Origin: Phycisphaeraceae bacterium | GTDB taxonomy: Bacteria > Planctomycetota > Phycisphaerae > Phycisphaerales > Phycisphaeraceae | Direction: 5' to 3' | Length of the DNA: 64,000 bases | Assembly: GCA_020831765.1 (NCBI GenBank) | Contig: JAFIFY010000095.1 | Location: 1-64,000 of the forward strand | The notes under the pieces: generated by a model | The model's database searches: none | Told to the model about the DNA's origin: nothing | The model's input: the letters and a program-made list of their open reading frames with translations, nothing else | Part shown: positions 26,591 to 38,650 of the stretch, one piece after another | Numbering within the stretch: position 1 is the stretch's first letter | How the letters are laid out: the number at the start of each line of letters is the position of its first letter | Program-made: the position numbers and the translations under genes

Positions 26591-28714
26591 CTACCGGCGA
26601 TATTCAATCACCAGGTCATCGATGTAGAGCGGCCCGGTCCGCGGGTCGCCGATCAGGAAGATGCCCACCGCGCCCGTGGGCGTGAACCGCTCGACCAATC
26701 GCGCGGCAGCGCGGCCATTGCCCGTGATCTCCGGGTTGGCCGGATCAGAAAAATCCATCACCCAGTGGCTCCAGCCGGCTCTCCGGGCAATACCCGTCGA
26801 ACGCGGGCTGAACCACTGGTTCTCACCGGTGTTGATCCACGCGTAATCCCGATCGCCCGCCAGATACGGTCGCCAGACCTGGCGTATCGCAAAGCGATCC
26901 CCCAGCGCGGTGGTCACCCCCCACGCCACACCATTGTGCGATGCCTCGCCGAGCTTACGATCCGCATCCCATATCCACATCGATACGCGAACCGGCAGGT
27001 CATCCCGACCGCCGAAGCGAAGCTCAGCACCACCATCGACGCGAAGGCTCCGCCTGCCCGACCGGGCACGCTCATCCGAGACCCGGGCATTGCGCAGCAC
27101 CCAGCGATCATCAAGATCACCCTCAAAATCCTGGCGGATGGTCCGGCCTCGCGCAAGCTCCTCCGGCCGGGCTTCGTCGGGCACCTCACCCTCGATGATG
27201 TAAACCTGCTGCGTCCGCTGCTCACCATCCAACGTCCAGCGAATCTGATATTGCCCCGGCTGGCGCTTCGCGGTGGCGGGATGGGTTCCATCAAAGAACG
27301 GGGCGTGGTACTCGTTCCGGCCCTCGACCGGAATGCGAGCCAATTCGCCGAGCACTTGCTCACCATCGCCGGTGAGCAACTCGATGACCAGCGTGCCGGG
27401 CACTCGAGCCAGGCAAGCCAATCGCACACGGCGATCGGCCTTCAACTCCACCGTGTCGGGTATCACCACCGTCATGGACAGGTTCCGGCCAGGCTGGAGC
27501 GGCACATCGACCAGCTTCCACGTCTCCGGGTCTGTCGCCCATCGTCGGTCGAAGCTTCGTTGCGGTTCACCAAGACGCCGCAGATACGCCAACCGAATCC
27601 GATTCGCCGCCGAATCGCTATTGCGTAGTCCCTGCTCGTATCGCCTTCGAATTTCAGGATCGAACCTTGCCAGCGATGTCCAGAGGGTGCCCGCGTTCGA
27701 GCTGCCATCACTGCTCCGCCACGCGGTGCGGCCATCCGTGGGCATCATCCAGCGGTTGGTGTTGACCAGCAGCCTGATGTCTTCTTCGCTGAATACCAGA
27801 CCCGCATCGTAGAGACGCACCCACATCGCCACTTCCGACGCCTGATACCCCGCCCGATCGGGATGCACGCCGACCCAACCGCGCGGCGATCGGCCTTCGA
27901 TGTCGTGCGGCCCGTGGGGCATCCAGAAGTTCCAGGCGATGCGGTTCTCTGATGGAAAGTACCGCCACATCGTCTTCGCCCGCCCGGCGACGGAGAGGAT
28001 GCGATCCCGATACGCCTCGCGGCCGGTGATCATCCAGAGATAGAGCAGAACATCGGTGGCGTGATAATGCTTGTTGAGGTTGTCGCTGATGATGCGGTTA
28101 GGTCGATCAACCCAGCGGCCGGTGCGGGGATCGACCAGCTTGCCATGGGTGCGATAGCTTCCCCAGCCCGATCGATCTTCATAATAACAGCCGCGGTGGT
28201 TCCATTTCTCCCAGACGATCCGCTTGCTCAGTTGAAGATACCGGCGGGCCGTCTCGCCGAAGCGCGGCTCCAGTTCCGGATGCTGCTTGAGCACCAACCA
28301 CGCGAAGCGCGCCAGTGGCTTGCACAGCAACGCATCACCCACCAGGGCATCAGCCTTCAACGTCGCATCGCGCTGTCCGATCGGATCACCAATCCAGCCC
28401 TCATAGCCGTCAGGATCGCGCTGAAGCTTTTCGAGGTAGAAATCGTAGTATCGAGCCGCCTGCTCGAGCCATTGAGGATTGCCCCATGCCTCGAAGGCGT
28501 CGAGGAACAGTTCGGCCGAATGGGCCGCGTGCCAGGCGAACCCTTCGCCCGTTCCGGAGGTCCGCAGGTTCGGATTCGCCATCACCGACCGATGGAACGC
28601 CGCGGGATCGGGCTCCGGGGGTGGCGAATCGGTCCGCCGAGTCGCCGCGGCATCGGCGACAACGCCAAGCAGCAGGATCGCGGCCAATCCGATCGTGACA
28701 TTAATCCGCTCCAT
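26591..28714 (-). CDS. Secreted (alpha/alpha) toroid protein with C-terminal jelly-roll-like domain
   Basis: A 707-residue protein with a signal peptide (residues 1-24, AAA cleavage region). The first half is rich in helices with recurrent Trp, Tyr and His, and a GYEGW and HYHATDVLLYLW pattern, as in toroid-fold lyases and hydrolases. A middle segment (about 465-545) resembles a FlgD/Ig-like strand domain. The last 160 residues have the features of a jelly-roll carbohydrate-binding or laminin-G-like module. No catalytic family could be named. GGGAG lies about eight bases before the ATG at 28714. It is likely a periplasmic or surface polysaccharide enzyme or binding protein. Confidence 0.78.
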   Translation of the reverse strand: MERINVTIGLAAILLLGVVADAAATRRTDSPPPEPDPAAFHRSVMANPNLRTSGTGEGFAWHAAHSAELFLDAFEAWGNPQWLEQAARYYDFYLEKLQRDPDGYEGWIGDPIGQRDATLKADALVGDALLCKPLARFAWLVLKQHPELEPRFGETARRYLQLSKRIVWEKWNHRGCYYEDRSGWGSYRTHGKLVDPRTGRWVDRPNRIISDNLNKHYHATDVLLYLWMITGREAYRDRILSVAGRAKTMWRYFPSENRIAWNFWMPHGPHDIEGRSPRGWVGVHPDRAGYQASEVAMWVRLYDAGLVFSEEDIRLLVNTNRWMMPTDGRTAWRSSDGSSNAGTLWTSLARFDPEIRRRYEQGLRNSDSAANRIRLAYLRRLGEPQRSFDRRWATDPETWKLVDVPLQPGRNLSMTVVIPDTVELKADRRVRLACLARVPGTLVIELLTGDGEQVLGELARIPVEGRNEYHAPFFDGTHPATAKRQPGQYQIRWTLDGEQRTQQVYIIEGEVPDEARPEELARGRTIRQDFEGDLDDRWVLRNARVSDERARSGRRSLRVDGGAELRFGGRDDLPVRVSMWIWDADRKLGEASHNGVAWGVTTALGDRFAIRQVWRPYLAGDRDYAWINTGENQWFSPRSTGIARRAGWSHWVMDFSDPANPEITGNGRAAARLVERFTPTGAVGIFLIGDPRTGPLYIDDLVIEYRR

Positions 28715-28848
28715 GATCGACTCCCGGACCAACACGGCCCTTCTGAATCGCAGGCAAACCAAGCGTTCCCTGAGCTTAGCGTCCGGTCGGCACGACGTCA
28801 CCACCCGGCACCCCAGGGCAGTGACTGGCGGCCCAAGGCGGGGAGGGC

Positions 28849-28868
28849 CCTGCCGGGCAGGCTATACT
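28849..28868 (+). promoter_or_regulatory. Candidate alaS promoter with palindrome in the spacer
   Basis: A TATACT -10 hexamer lies at 28863-28868. Just before it is a perfect palindrome, CCTGCC-G-GGCAGG (28849-28861). The -35 region is GC-rich and poor. The predicted leader before alaS is about 140 bases. E. coli AlaRS is known to bind a palindrome near its own start of transcription, so autorepression here is possible but untested. Confidence 0.35.
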
Positions 28869-29015
28869 CTCCGACTTGTCGCGACGAGCGGCCCGGTGAT
28901 GCCGATGAGCCACCTCCGGCCGATCCGTAAACCGGTCAGCACCCGCCAACCCAACGGCGGATCCCCCAGTACCCGTGCCCGACATACGCGGCAGGTTCCG
29001 CAGCGAGAATGCCTT

Positions 29016-31820
<2,805 letters not shown>

Positions 31821-31873
31821 CCGGCTGACCAGTCATCGATTCCCTAATCCCCTACCCAGGACACCCCAGGATT

Positions 31874-33106
31874 ATGTTTCGGATCAACGATCACTACCTC
31901 AAGCTCAAGGCCGGCTACCTGTTCCCCGAGATTTCCCGCAGGGTCAAGCAGTTCGCCGAGGCCAACCCCGATGCTTCACTGATTCGTCTGGGCATTGGCG
32001 ATGTCACCGAGCCGCTGACCCCATCGGTCATCAAGGCGATGCACGATGCGGTGGATGGGATGGCCACCCATGACGGCTTCCACGGCTATGGTCCCGAGCA
32101 GGGCTATTCTTGGCTTCGCGAGGTGGTCGCCCGGCATGACTATCAGGAGCGCGGCTGCCAGATTGACGCTGAAGAGATATTCATCTCCGACGGCAGCAAG
32201 TGCGACACCGGCAACATTCTCGACATCCTCGGGGCCGGCAATCGAATCGCCGTCCAGGATCCGGTCTATCCGGTCTACATCGATACCAATGTCATGGCCG
32301 GCAACACGGGGAAGGCCGACGATTCCGGCGAATACCAGGGGCTGATCTACCTCCGCGCCGATGAGACCAACCAGTTCCAGCCCGCCTTGCCGGATGAACC
32401 AGTGGATGTCATCTACCTCTGCTACCCGAACAACCCCACAGGCACGGCGGCCGACCGCACGGTCCTGGAGCGATGGGTTCAGTATGCCCGGGACAACAAG
32501 GCGCTGATCCTCTTCGATGCCGCCTATGAGGCGTTCATCACCGATCCCAAACTGCCCCGCTCGATCTATGAAATCCCCGGTGCCCGCGACGTGGCGATCG
32601 AGTTCCGGTCGTTCAGCAAGACCGCCGGCTTCACCGGCACCCGTTGCGCTTTGACCATCGTACCGCGCGACCTGGTGGGCAGGGATTCCGGCGGCGATCC
32701 GGTTCAGGTGCATAAGCTCTGGAATCGCCGCCAGAGCACCAAGTTCAATGGCGTTTCCTACATCACGCAGCGCGGCGCGGCGGCGACTTACACCGAGCAG
32801 GGACGCAAAGAGGTGCGGCAGCGCATCGGTTTCTACATGGAGAACGCGGCGATCATCCGCAAAGCGTTGGGCTCAATGGGCTGGAAGGTCTTCGGCGGCA
32901 TCCACGCGCCTTACGTCTGGGTCCGCGTTCCCGGCGGTATGGATAGCTGGGGCTTCTTCGACAAGCTGCTTAACGAAGCCCACGTGGTCGGCACACCGGG
33001 GAGCGGCTTCGGCCGAAGCGGCGAAGGTTACTTCCGGCTCAGCGCGTTCAACAGCCGCGCCAAGGTCGAGCAAGCCATGGAACGAATCGCCAAGAAACTC
33101 GGATGA
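31874..33106 (+). CDS. dapL: LL-diaminopimelate aminotransferase
   Basis: A 410-residue fold-type I PLP enzyme. The PLP lysine is Lys249 in SFSKTAGF, Asp215 contacts the cofactor, and the family signature PNNPTG is at 185-190. Length and the opening RINDHY..L..GYLF match DapL closely. It converts tetrahydrodipicolinate directly to LL-diaminopimelate with glutamate as donor, bypassing succinylation or acetylation. This route is known in plants, chlamydiae, cyanobacteria and planctomycete relatives. It follows alaS by about 50 bases on the same strand and may share its transcript. Confidence 0.95.
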   Translation: MFRINDHYLKLKAGYLFPEISRRVKQFAEANPDASLIRLGIGDVTEPLTPSVIKAMHDAVDGMATHDGFHGYGPEQGYSWLREVVARHDYQERGCQIDAEEIFISDGSKCDTGNILDILGAGNRIAVQDPVYPVYIDTNVMAGNTGKADDSGEYQGLIYLRADETNQFQPALPDEPVDVIYLCYPNNPTGTAADRTVLERWVQYARDNKALILFDAAYEAFITDPKLPRSIYEIPGARDVAIEFRSFSKTAGFTGTRCALTIVPRDLVGRDSGGDPVQVHKLWNRRQSTKFNGVSYITQRGAAATYTEQGRKEVRQRIGFYMENAAIIRKALGSMGWKVFGGIHAPYVWVRVPGGMDSWGFFDKLLNEAHVVGTPGSGFGRSGEGYFRLSAFNSRAKVEQAMERIAKKLG

Positions 33107-33190
33107 ACCTCGGGTCGGCAAGATCGCTGAACGGAGAACCGATCGTCTTGGGCCGGACTTGATCGAAAAGTGTCCACGTCGCCGGTTCGA

Positions 33191-33526
33191 TCAGGCCGCC
33201 ATGAGATCGACCCGACCGGACTCGGATCCGACCACATCAAAACAGAGGGCGACCATCTGGCCGCGCCCATTCGGGGCACTGCGGACGACCGTCGCCCAGA
33301 GCAGGTTATCGGACGAGAGCAGCCCACGGTCCGCCTCAGCCACCCGACTGACTCGAAGCCGCTGACCGCTGATCATCAGGGATGGATGATCGACCTCGAT
33401 CAGCATGCCTCCCTCTGAAAGATTGCGGCTTTGACCGGCGAAATAACGGCCGGTCATCTGGCATTGAATCTTGACTCCACCGGAAATTTCATGTCGTGGG
33501 AAGCGTCGTCGTTCTCGCTGGCTCAT
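33191..33526 (-). CDS. Single-domain PilZ protein
   Basis: A 111-residue protein that is essentially one PilZ domain. The N-terminal RRRFPRH supplies the RxxxR-type motif and NLSEGG near 36-41 supplies the D/NxSxxG motif, the two known cyclic-di-GMP contacts. It probably binds cyclic-di-GMP and alters a partner such as a pilus, cellulose or motility machine. No partner gene is adjacent; the pilus-like cluster lies about 20 kb away. It is convergent with dapL and divergent from the PfkB kinase gene. Confidence 0.8.
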   Translation of the reverse strand: MSQRERRRFPRHEISGGVKIQCQMTGRYFAGQSRNLSEGGMLIEVDHPSLMISGQRLRVSRVAEADRGLLSSDNLLWATVVRSAPNGRGQMVALCFDVVGSESGRVDLMAA

Positions 33527-33689
33527 CGGCTACCCTTTCACCTCGACCCTGGAAGTGTGACCCGCGATACCGTCTGGGATGGCTGTCCATGCCCGAATTC
33601 CCATCCCAGAGTTCATCGGATCAATCAGGAGACCGACTGCAACCCCGGCCGGATTGGTCCGCCGCTCGAGGGGGCGATAATCTGCGTGC

Positions 33690-34688
33690 ATGATGAATGA
33701 GCACGCCCCGATACTGACCGTCACCCCGAACACCGCCATGGACCGGCTGATCGAGGTGCCCGGCCTGGCCACCGGGCGCCATCTCGATGGCCGGGTCATC
33801 GCCCGATACCCTGCGGGCAAGGGCTTTAATGTCTCGCGGGCGCTTGCCAATCTTGCCTGCTCGAACCTGGCCACCGGCTGGGTCGGGTCAGAGGAGTTGG
33901 CCACGTTCGAGTCCTTCCTGGAGGCGGCGGGAAACGGCGTCTCATCAGGCCAGTTCCTCCCGACCCAGGGCTTGACCCGCGAGAACCTGACGCTGATCGA
34001 TCCGCGCGAGCACACTGAAATCCACGTGCGCACGGAAGGGTTTTCGGTCACCGCACGCGATCTTGCCCGCCTCGATGGCAAATTACGGGCGCTGGCCGGT
34101 CCCGAATCCATCGTCACCGTCTGCGGATCCCGTCCAAAGGGCATGAGCGTCCTTGATCTCGCCGACCTGCTTGCCTGGCTGCCTGCGGCCGGGATAAGAA
34201 TTGCACTGGACCTATCCGGCCCGGACCTCCGCGGATTGCTTGCTGTCAGTCCGGAAAGCAAAAAGAAGGATGGTCCGGTAATGGTGCCCTGGCTTATCTC
34301 ACCCAATCGTTCGGAATTCGAGCGAATGCGCGGCGTCGAAGAGGGCGAAAGCGAAAATGCACGGCTTGATGCCATGCTGGAGCTTGGCCGACGCATACCC
34401 TGGGTGATCGTCTCGGCGGCCGAACAGGGAGCTTGGCTCGGCCATGATGGACGAATCTGGCGCGCTTGCCTCGAGGTTTCCCCGGACCGCATTCGCCAGA
34501 CGGTGGGCTGCGGCGACTGCCTGCTGGCCGGCGTGCTCAGTGTTCTATCAGGACAAGATAGTCCTGAATCGGCGCTCCGCCGTGGCGTGGCGTGTGCCGT
34601 GGCCAATCTGCTTGCCGAACGCATGGCCGACTTCACCATGCAGACCGTCCAATCCTTGGAGTCCGATGTCCGAATCGATGCATGCTGA
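33690..34688 (+). CDS. PfkB-family sugar kinase, 1-phosphofructokinase/tagatose kinase type
   Basis: A 332-residue kinase. Family marks are TPNTAMDR at the start, GKGFNVSRALA near 49-59, and the catalytic loop VGCGDCLLAG near 270-280, whose Asp is the base. The GAGD form is usual; here the second residue is Cys. These features fit the FruK/LacC branch, which phosphorylates fructose-1-phosphate or tagatose-6-phosphate. No PTS genes are nearby, so the substrate is uncertain. The start ATGATG is at 33690. The gene is followed by a 270-base gap. Confidence 0.85.
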   Translation: MMNEHAPILTVTPNTAMDRLIEVPGLATGRHLDGRVIARYPAGKGFNVSRALANLACSNLATGWVGSEELATFESFLEAAGNGVSSGQFLPTQGLTRENLTLIDPREHTEIHVRTEGFSVTARDLARLDGKLRALAGPESIVTVCGSRPKGMSVLDLADLLAWLPAAGIRIALDLSGPDLRGLLAVSPESKKKDGPVMVPWLISPNRSEFERMRGVEEGESENARLDAMLELGRRIPWVIVSAAEQGAWLGHDGRIWRACLEVSPDRIRQTVGCGDCLLAGVLSVLSGQDSPESALRRGVACAVANLLAERMADFTMQTVQSLESDVRIDAC

Positions 34689-34829
34689 GCCGGCCGGGAA
34701 TCTCCAAGCCTGAGTCTGGACTTAAGAAAATTCGGTCGGCCATCCGTCGGGTCGGCGGGTGACTTCAGCCACGGTGCAACCTACCATCCCCTGTACCGGG
34801 TTTACGCAGGCCGGCGAACCTCAGGGTCG

Positions 34830-34863
34830 GTCGCTGGCTGCAGACGGCAATCTGTTCCGCGAC
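34830..34863 (+). other. Nested inverted repeat upstream of the HEAT/TPR gene
   Basis: GTCGC (34830-34834) pairs with GCGAC (34859-34863). Inside it CAGA (34841-34844) pairs with TCTG (34851-34854) around a CGGCAA loop. It lies about 95 bases before the ATG at 34958 within a 269-base gap. It may be a leader structure; no known RNA family was recognised. Confidence 0.3.
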
Positions 34864-34957
34864 GATTCCATTGCGGCGGATGGGCCGGTTTCGTCGATCA
34901 GCATGACTGGGAGACGCTGAAGTTGTCTGGAAACCTGAAGAGACAGGAAGTAAGCCC

Positions 34958-35659
34958 ATGACTCAAGCCATCGATCCCGGGCCGTTTCTGTCCACTGTTC
35001 GGCCGATTCTCGAAGCCAACGATGTTGAGCTTCTGATCCGGACGGTCAATGAGCGATGGCGGCTCTGCTCCCTGTGCCGCCTGCTCAAGCATCCGAATGT
35101 CGATGTCCGCAAGGTCACGGCCATTGTGATCGGGTACGTCGGTGATCTGGAGGTCTCCTCGTGTCTGGCCCAGGCGCTTCGGGATGATGACCCGGTCGTC
35201 AACCGGATGGCGGAGCACGGCTTATGGTCGATCTGGTTCCGGTCGTGTACGCCTCGAGCCAGTGAAGCGTTCGGGCGGGGCATGGCATGCATGGCGGCCG
35301 AAGATTACGCCGGTGCCGCCGAGCAGCTCCATGAAGCCAGCCGGATCGATCCATCATTCGCCGAAGCCTACAACCAGTGCGCCATCGCCCATTACTTGCT
35401 CGAACAGTGGCAGCCGAGCATCGATGACTGCCGCAAGGCCATCGACCGCGTACCCCACCATTTCGGCGCATGGGCCGGCATGGGTCACAGCTACGCCCAT
35501 CTTGATGACCTCAAGCGTGCCCTGTCGTGCTACCGCCACGCCCTGGCCATTAACCCGCATCTGCACGCCATCCGCCGCGCGGTCGACCAGATGGTCGCCC
35601 ACACCCCAGTTTTTCCTCCCACGTTCCGTTCGTTGAGCAATGTCCCGGGATCGCGGTGA
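34958..35659 (+). CDS. HEAT-TPR repeat protein
   Basis: A 233-residue protein. Residues 30-105 form HEAT-like helices (KHPNVDVRKVTAIVIGYVGD pattern). Residues 105-210 form about three TPR units (YAGAAEQL..A.RIDPSFAEAYNQCAIA and similar). It has no signal peptide or membrane segment, so it is likely a cytoplasmic protein-protein adaptor. AGGAAG stands about eight bases before the ATG at 34958. It is alone on the plus strand and convergent with uxaA. The partner is unknown. Confidence 0.8.
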   Translation: MTQAIDPGPFLSTVRPILEANDVELLIRTVNERWRLCSLCRLLKHPNVDVRKVTAIVIGYVGDLEVSSCLAQALRDDDPVVNRMAEHGLWSIWFRSCTPRASEAFGRGMACMAAEDYAGAAEQLHEASRIDPSFAEAYNQCAIAHYLLEQWQPSIDDCRKAIDRVPHHFGAWAGMGHSYAHLDDLKRALSCYRHALAINPHLHAIRRAVDQMVAHTPVFPPTFRSLSNVPGSR

Positions 35660-35704
35660 TTGGGTGGCGGCCCGGGGCTGTCCGTCGTGAATCGAACTCC
35701 AGGC

Positions 35705-37249
35705 TCAAAGCGTCGGCCCGAGCATCCACGGCGCGAACTCCTCATCCCCCACCCCCGCCAGCTCGCTCTTGGTCTTTCGTCCCCCGGCGACTTCCAGAAT
35801 CGCCTCGAAGATTCTCTGTCCAACCTGGTCCACGGTCTCGGTACCATCGAGGATCGTGCCGGCGTTGATGTCCATATCGTCGGTCATCCGCTCGTAGAGG
35901 TCGGTCGTGGTGGCGATCTTCAGGCATGGCATGGGCTTGCATCCATACACGCTGCCTCGCCCGGTGGTAAAGACACCCACCGTCGCGCCGCCGGCCACCA
36001 GACCGGTCATGCTGACCGGATCGTAACCGGGTGAATCCATGAAGCCCATGCCCGGGACATCGATTCGCTGGGCATATCGATAAACCGCGGCCAGCGGTGC
36101 TTGTCCGGCCTTGGCCACGGCACCAAGGCTTTTTTCGTAGATCGTGGTCAAGCCGCCCTGCTTGTTGCCGAACGTGGGATTGTTGTCGATCGACGCCCCG
36201 TGCATGCGGACATGATCCTCCCACCAGCCGATGCGCTCGAGCAGCGCTTCGCCCACGGCCCGGGAGATCGCGCGGCGGGTGAGCAGGTGTTCAGCGCCGT
36301 AGATTTCCGGCGTCTCGGCCAACACCGCGGAGCCGCCACAACGAACCAGTTCATCGGCCGCGTAGCCCAGAGCAGGGTTGGCGGTGATGCCGCTGTGCGC
36401 ATCCGAACCGCCACACTGCTCGGCCAGAACCAGTTTGCCCGCCGGTTGCCGGGTTCGCCGCATGGCATCGGCGACCGGGAGCAAGCGCGCAACGGCCTCG
36501 ACCCCCGCCTCGATGGTCTTGCTGATTCCGCCCCGCTCCTGGATGGTCATGAACGTGGGCGCCTGTTCACCCTCGCGGATGATGTCAAGCTTCTGATTCT
36601 CGATCAGGACCGGCATCTGATTGGTTTCGCAGCCCAGGCCGATCATGATGTAAGCCGCGACATTTGGGTGCCGCGCAAACCCGGCCAGCACGCGCTCGAG
36701 TTGGCTAGCCGGCTCGCCCGGCTGAACACAGCAGCCGGTCTTATGCGTGACCGCGATGATGCCGTCCACGTGCTGGTATTCATCCAGCAGTCCGCGCGAG
36801 ACGAACCGCTCGATGATGTAGCGCGACGTGGATGCCGAGCAGTTCACGCTCGAGACCACGGCGACATAATTCCTCGTGCCCACCCGGCCATCGGGACGCA
36901 GGTAACCTTCGAAGGTCGGCACCTCGCCGGGCGGATACGGTTCCAGGGGAATCGAGGCGGCGGCGATCTGGTGATCGCGGCCGAAATCGCGAACTTCAAG
37001 ATTGTGCGAGTGGACGTGGTCACCCGGCACGATGTGCTGCGAGGCGAACCCGATAACCTGGCCGTACTTGAGCACCGGCTCTCCTTCGGCCACCTCACGG
37101 ATCGCCAGCTTGTGGCCGCCGGGGATCGCATCGTTGGTCACGATGCGCCATCGGCCATCGCTCAATTCGGTGCCCGGCTGAATCGGACGCCGGGCCACGG
37201 CGACGTGGTCATCCGCATGGAGCCGCAATAGGCATTGATCAAAATGCAT
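35705..37249 (-). CDS. uxaA: Altronate dehydratase (UxaA family)
   Basis: A 514-residue dehydratase. An N-terminal SAF-like domain (about 1-80) is joined to the catalytic part by a linker starting near GTRNYV. The catalytic part has GLGCETNQ and CGGSDAHSG, signatures of UxaA/GarD enzymes. The reaction is D-altronate to 2-keto-3-deoxygluconate in galacturonate breakdown. Galactarate dehydratase is a close relative, so the substrate could differ. The ATG shares its A with the kdgT stop (37249), so the two are translationally coupled. No uxaB, uxaC, kdgK or kdgA gene is in the window. Confidence 0.88.
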   Translation of the reverse strand: MHFDQCLLRLHADDHVAVARRPIQPGTELSDGRWRIVTNDAIPGGHKLAIREVAEGEPVLKYGQVIGFASQHIVPGDHVHSHNLEVRDFGRDHQIAAASIPLEPYPPGEVPTFEGYLRPDGRVGTRNYVAVVSSVNCSASTSRYIIERFVSRGLLDEYQHVDGIIAVTHKTGCCVQPGEPASQLERVLAGFARHPNVAAYIMIGLGCETNQMPVLIENQKLDIIREGEQAPTFMTIQERGGISKTIEAGVEAVARLLPVADAMRRTRQPAGKLVLAEQCGGSDAHSGITANPALGYAADELVRCGGSAVLAETPEIYGAEHLLTRRAISRAVGEALLERIGWWEDHVRMHGASIDNNPTFGNKQGGLTTIYEKSLGAVAKAGQAPLAAVYRYAQRIDVPGMGFMDSPGYDPVSMTGLVAGGATVGVFTTGRGSVYGCKPMPCLKIATTTDLYERMTDDMDINAGTILDGTETVDQVGQRIFEAILEVAGGRKTKSELAGVGDEEFAPWMLGPTL

Positions 37250-38385
37250 CAGCGACGCCCTCCATCGGGGCCGGTCATGTCGCGGCTCGGCGATGGTTCA
37301 CGGCCGGGATGCTCGACCCGACCATCGATCCCGCGCCGATTCTGCCACCGGGACCAGAAGATTACACCGATCGGGCAGAGAATGGCCGTGGTCATGACGG
37401 AGATGGAAATCTGGGCTGTGGCCAGAGCCTGATTTTCGGCGAACAGCGCGGCACGCTCGGCGGACATGAACCCGGCCTCGACGGCGGCCAGCGCCGCCAA
37501 GGTGACCGCGATGGGCGTCTGCACCGCGTTGCCGGCCGTTGAGGCCTCGGCCCACGCGGCGATCTGGCTCCGCTCGCCACTTAGGCGAAGCAGGAGCGTC
37601 GCCGCCGCACCGGTCAACACAAACGTCGCGATGCCCAGCACCACTCCGCCAACCAGAGCATCCTGATTGCCAAAATCCATCAGATTCATGTTCGCGCCAA
37701 GGGCGAAGGCGAAAAAGGGTATCGTCAACTCCGTACCCGGCTTGAGAAACCGGCGTATGTCTCCATCCAGATTGCCCAGAGCGAAGCCCAGGAGCAGCGG
37801 CAGCAGCACCGCGACAAACACCATGATCGGCAACTGCTCGCCGAACAGGCCCAGGGCCAGAAGGGTCAGGAACGGCCCATCGTTGATCGAGATCACACTC
37901 AGCGAGCCGACATCCGATCGATTGCCGTATTGCCCGGTCAGCGCGGCGAACAAGCCGCCGTTGCCGTTGGCCATGGCCGCGATGATCGCCACCATCGACA
38001 GGCCGAGAATGGTATTGAACGGATCCCCGGTCAGCGCGGCCAGACCGAAGCCACAGGCCACGGCCACGCCGAACTTCGCGCCCGTGATGATCAGGCCCTT
38101 CTTCAGAGCCCGGCCCCCGACGGCAAAGCTCATCTGAGCACCCACACAGACCAGAAACAAGCCGATCAGCGCCAGCGCACCGCCCTTGAAAAGCGCCTCG
38201 CTGAAACCACCAATCCGCAGGAACTCATAGTTCCCGTCGGCCGTCGCCGCGGTACCCATGCTCCTGAGCACATCCTGCACGACCGGAAGATGCATCTGGT
38301 CGATCGTGTTGAGCACCGTGCCGGCGAACAGCGGCACCACCATAAGTCCCCCGGGGATTTTCTCCAACGTACGCTTGATCTTCAT
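37249..38385 (-). CDS. kdgT: 2-keto-3-deoxygluconate permease
   Basis: A 378-residue inner-membrane carrier with about ten hydrophobic helices. The opening RTLEKIPGGLMVVPLFAGTV-type segment and the GNGG, GSLSVISINDGPF and AEASTAGNAVQTP segments are KdgT hallmarks. It imports 2-keto-3-deoxygluconate by proton symport. It is upstream of uxaA in the same transcript with a one-base overlap. The C-terminal tail after residue 350 is hydrophilic and basic. A palindrome and promoter-like signal lie in the 265-base gap before it. Confidence 0.93.
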   Translation of the reverse strand: MKIKRTLEKIPGGLMVVPLFAGTVLNTIDQMHLPVVQDVLRSMGTAATADGNYEFLRIGGFSEALFKGGALALIGLFLVCVGAQMSFAVGGRALKKGLIITGAKFGVAVACGFGLAALTGDPFNTILGLSMVAIIAAMANGNGGLFAALTGQYGNRSDVGSLSVISINDGPFLTLLALGLFGEQLPIMVFVAVLLPLLLGFALGNLDGDIRRFLKPGTELTIPFFAFALGANMNLMDFGNQDALVGGVVLGIATFVLTGAAATLLLRLSGERSQIAAWAEASTAGNAVQTPIAVTLAALAAVEAGFMSAERAALFAENQALATAQISISVMTTAILCPIGVIFWSRWQNRRGIDGRVEHPGREPSPSRDMTGPDGGRR

Positions 38386-38529
38386 CGTTCAGGCTCAGCA
38401 CCGGCGAACACCGGCGGGGGGCGTGACACGGGCAGTGACGATAAACCGGAATCAGACCCAGAATCCGGACGGGAAGCGGGGCACACGACACAGGGCCGTC
38501 GCCGTCAATCCGAACCTGACCGGAAAGCA

Positions 38530-38562
38530 CGGTAGTCTACCGCTTCGCCGCCAGATTGTCCC
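38530..38562 (-). promoter_or_regulatory. Candidate kdgT-uxaA promoter with operator-like palindrome
   Basis: On the minus strand GGGACA (38562-38557) lies 17 bases from TAGACT (38539-38534). The -10 is inside a perfect palindrome CGGTAG-T-CTACCG (plus strand, 38530-38542). A repressor binding there would block transcription. A uronate-responsive regulator is plausible, but no regulator gene is nearby. Confidence 0.35.
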
Positions 38563-38650
38563 GCTCTTTCCATCCCGCGCATTGATTTCGCCCGGCAGCG
38601 CCAACGCACCGCGACGTTTTTCAGGATCCCCTCGGGTTTTGATCCGAATA

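Noticed and set aside
28479-29015. N-terminal extension of alaS
   Set aside because: The frame is open upstream, but AlaRS alignments begin at 29016 and the extension overlaps the divergent gene and the candidate promoter.
33530-34639. Minus-strand frame of 369 codons over the sugar kinase
   Set aside because: The plus strand encodes a complete PfkB kinase. The opposite frame is Ser/Arg-rich and unlike any protein.
34740-34830. Possible cyclic-di-GMP (GEMM) riboswitch upstream of the HEAT/TPR gene
   Set aside because: Some spacing of short motifs resembled GEMM, but the GNRA tetraloop and its receptor are missing and the stems do not fit.
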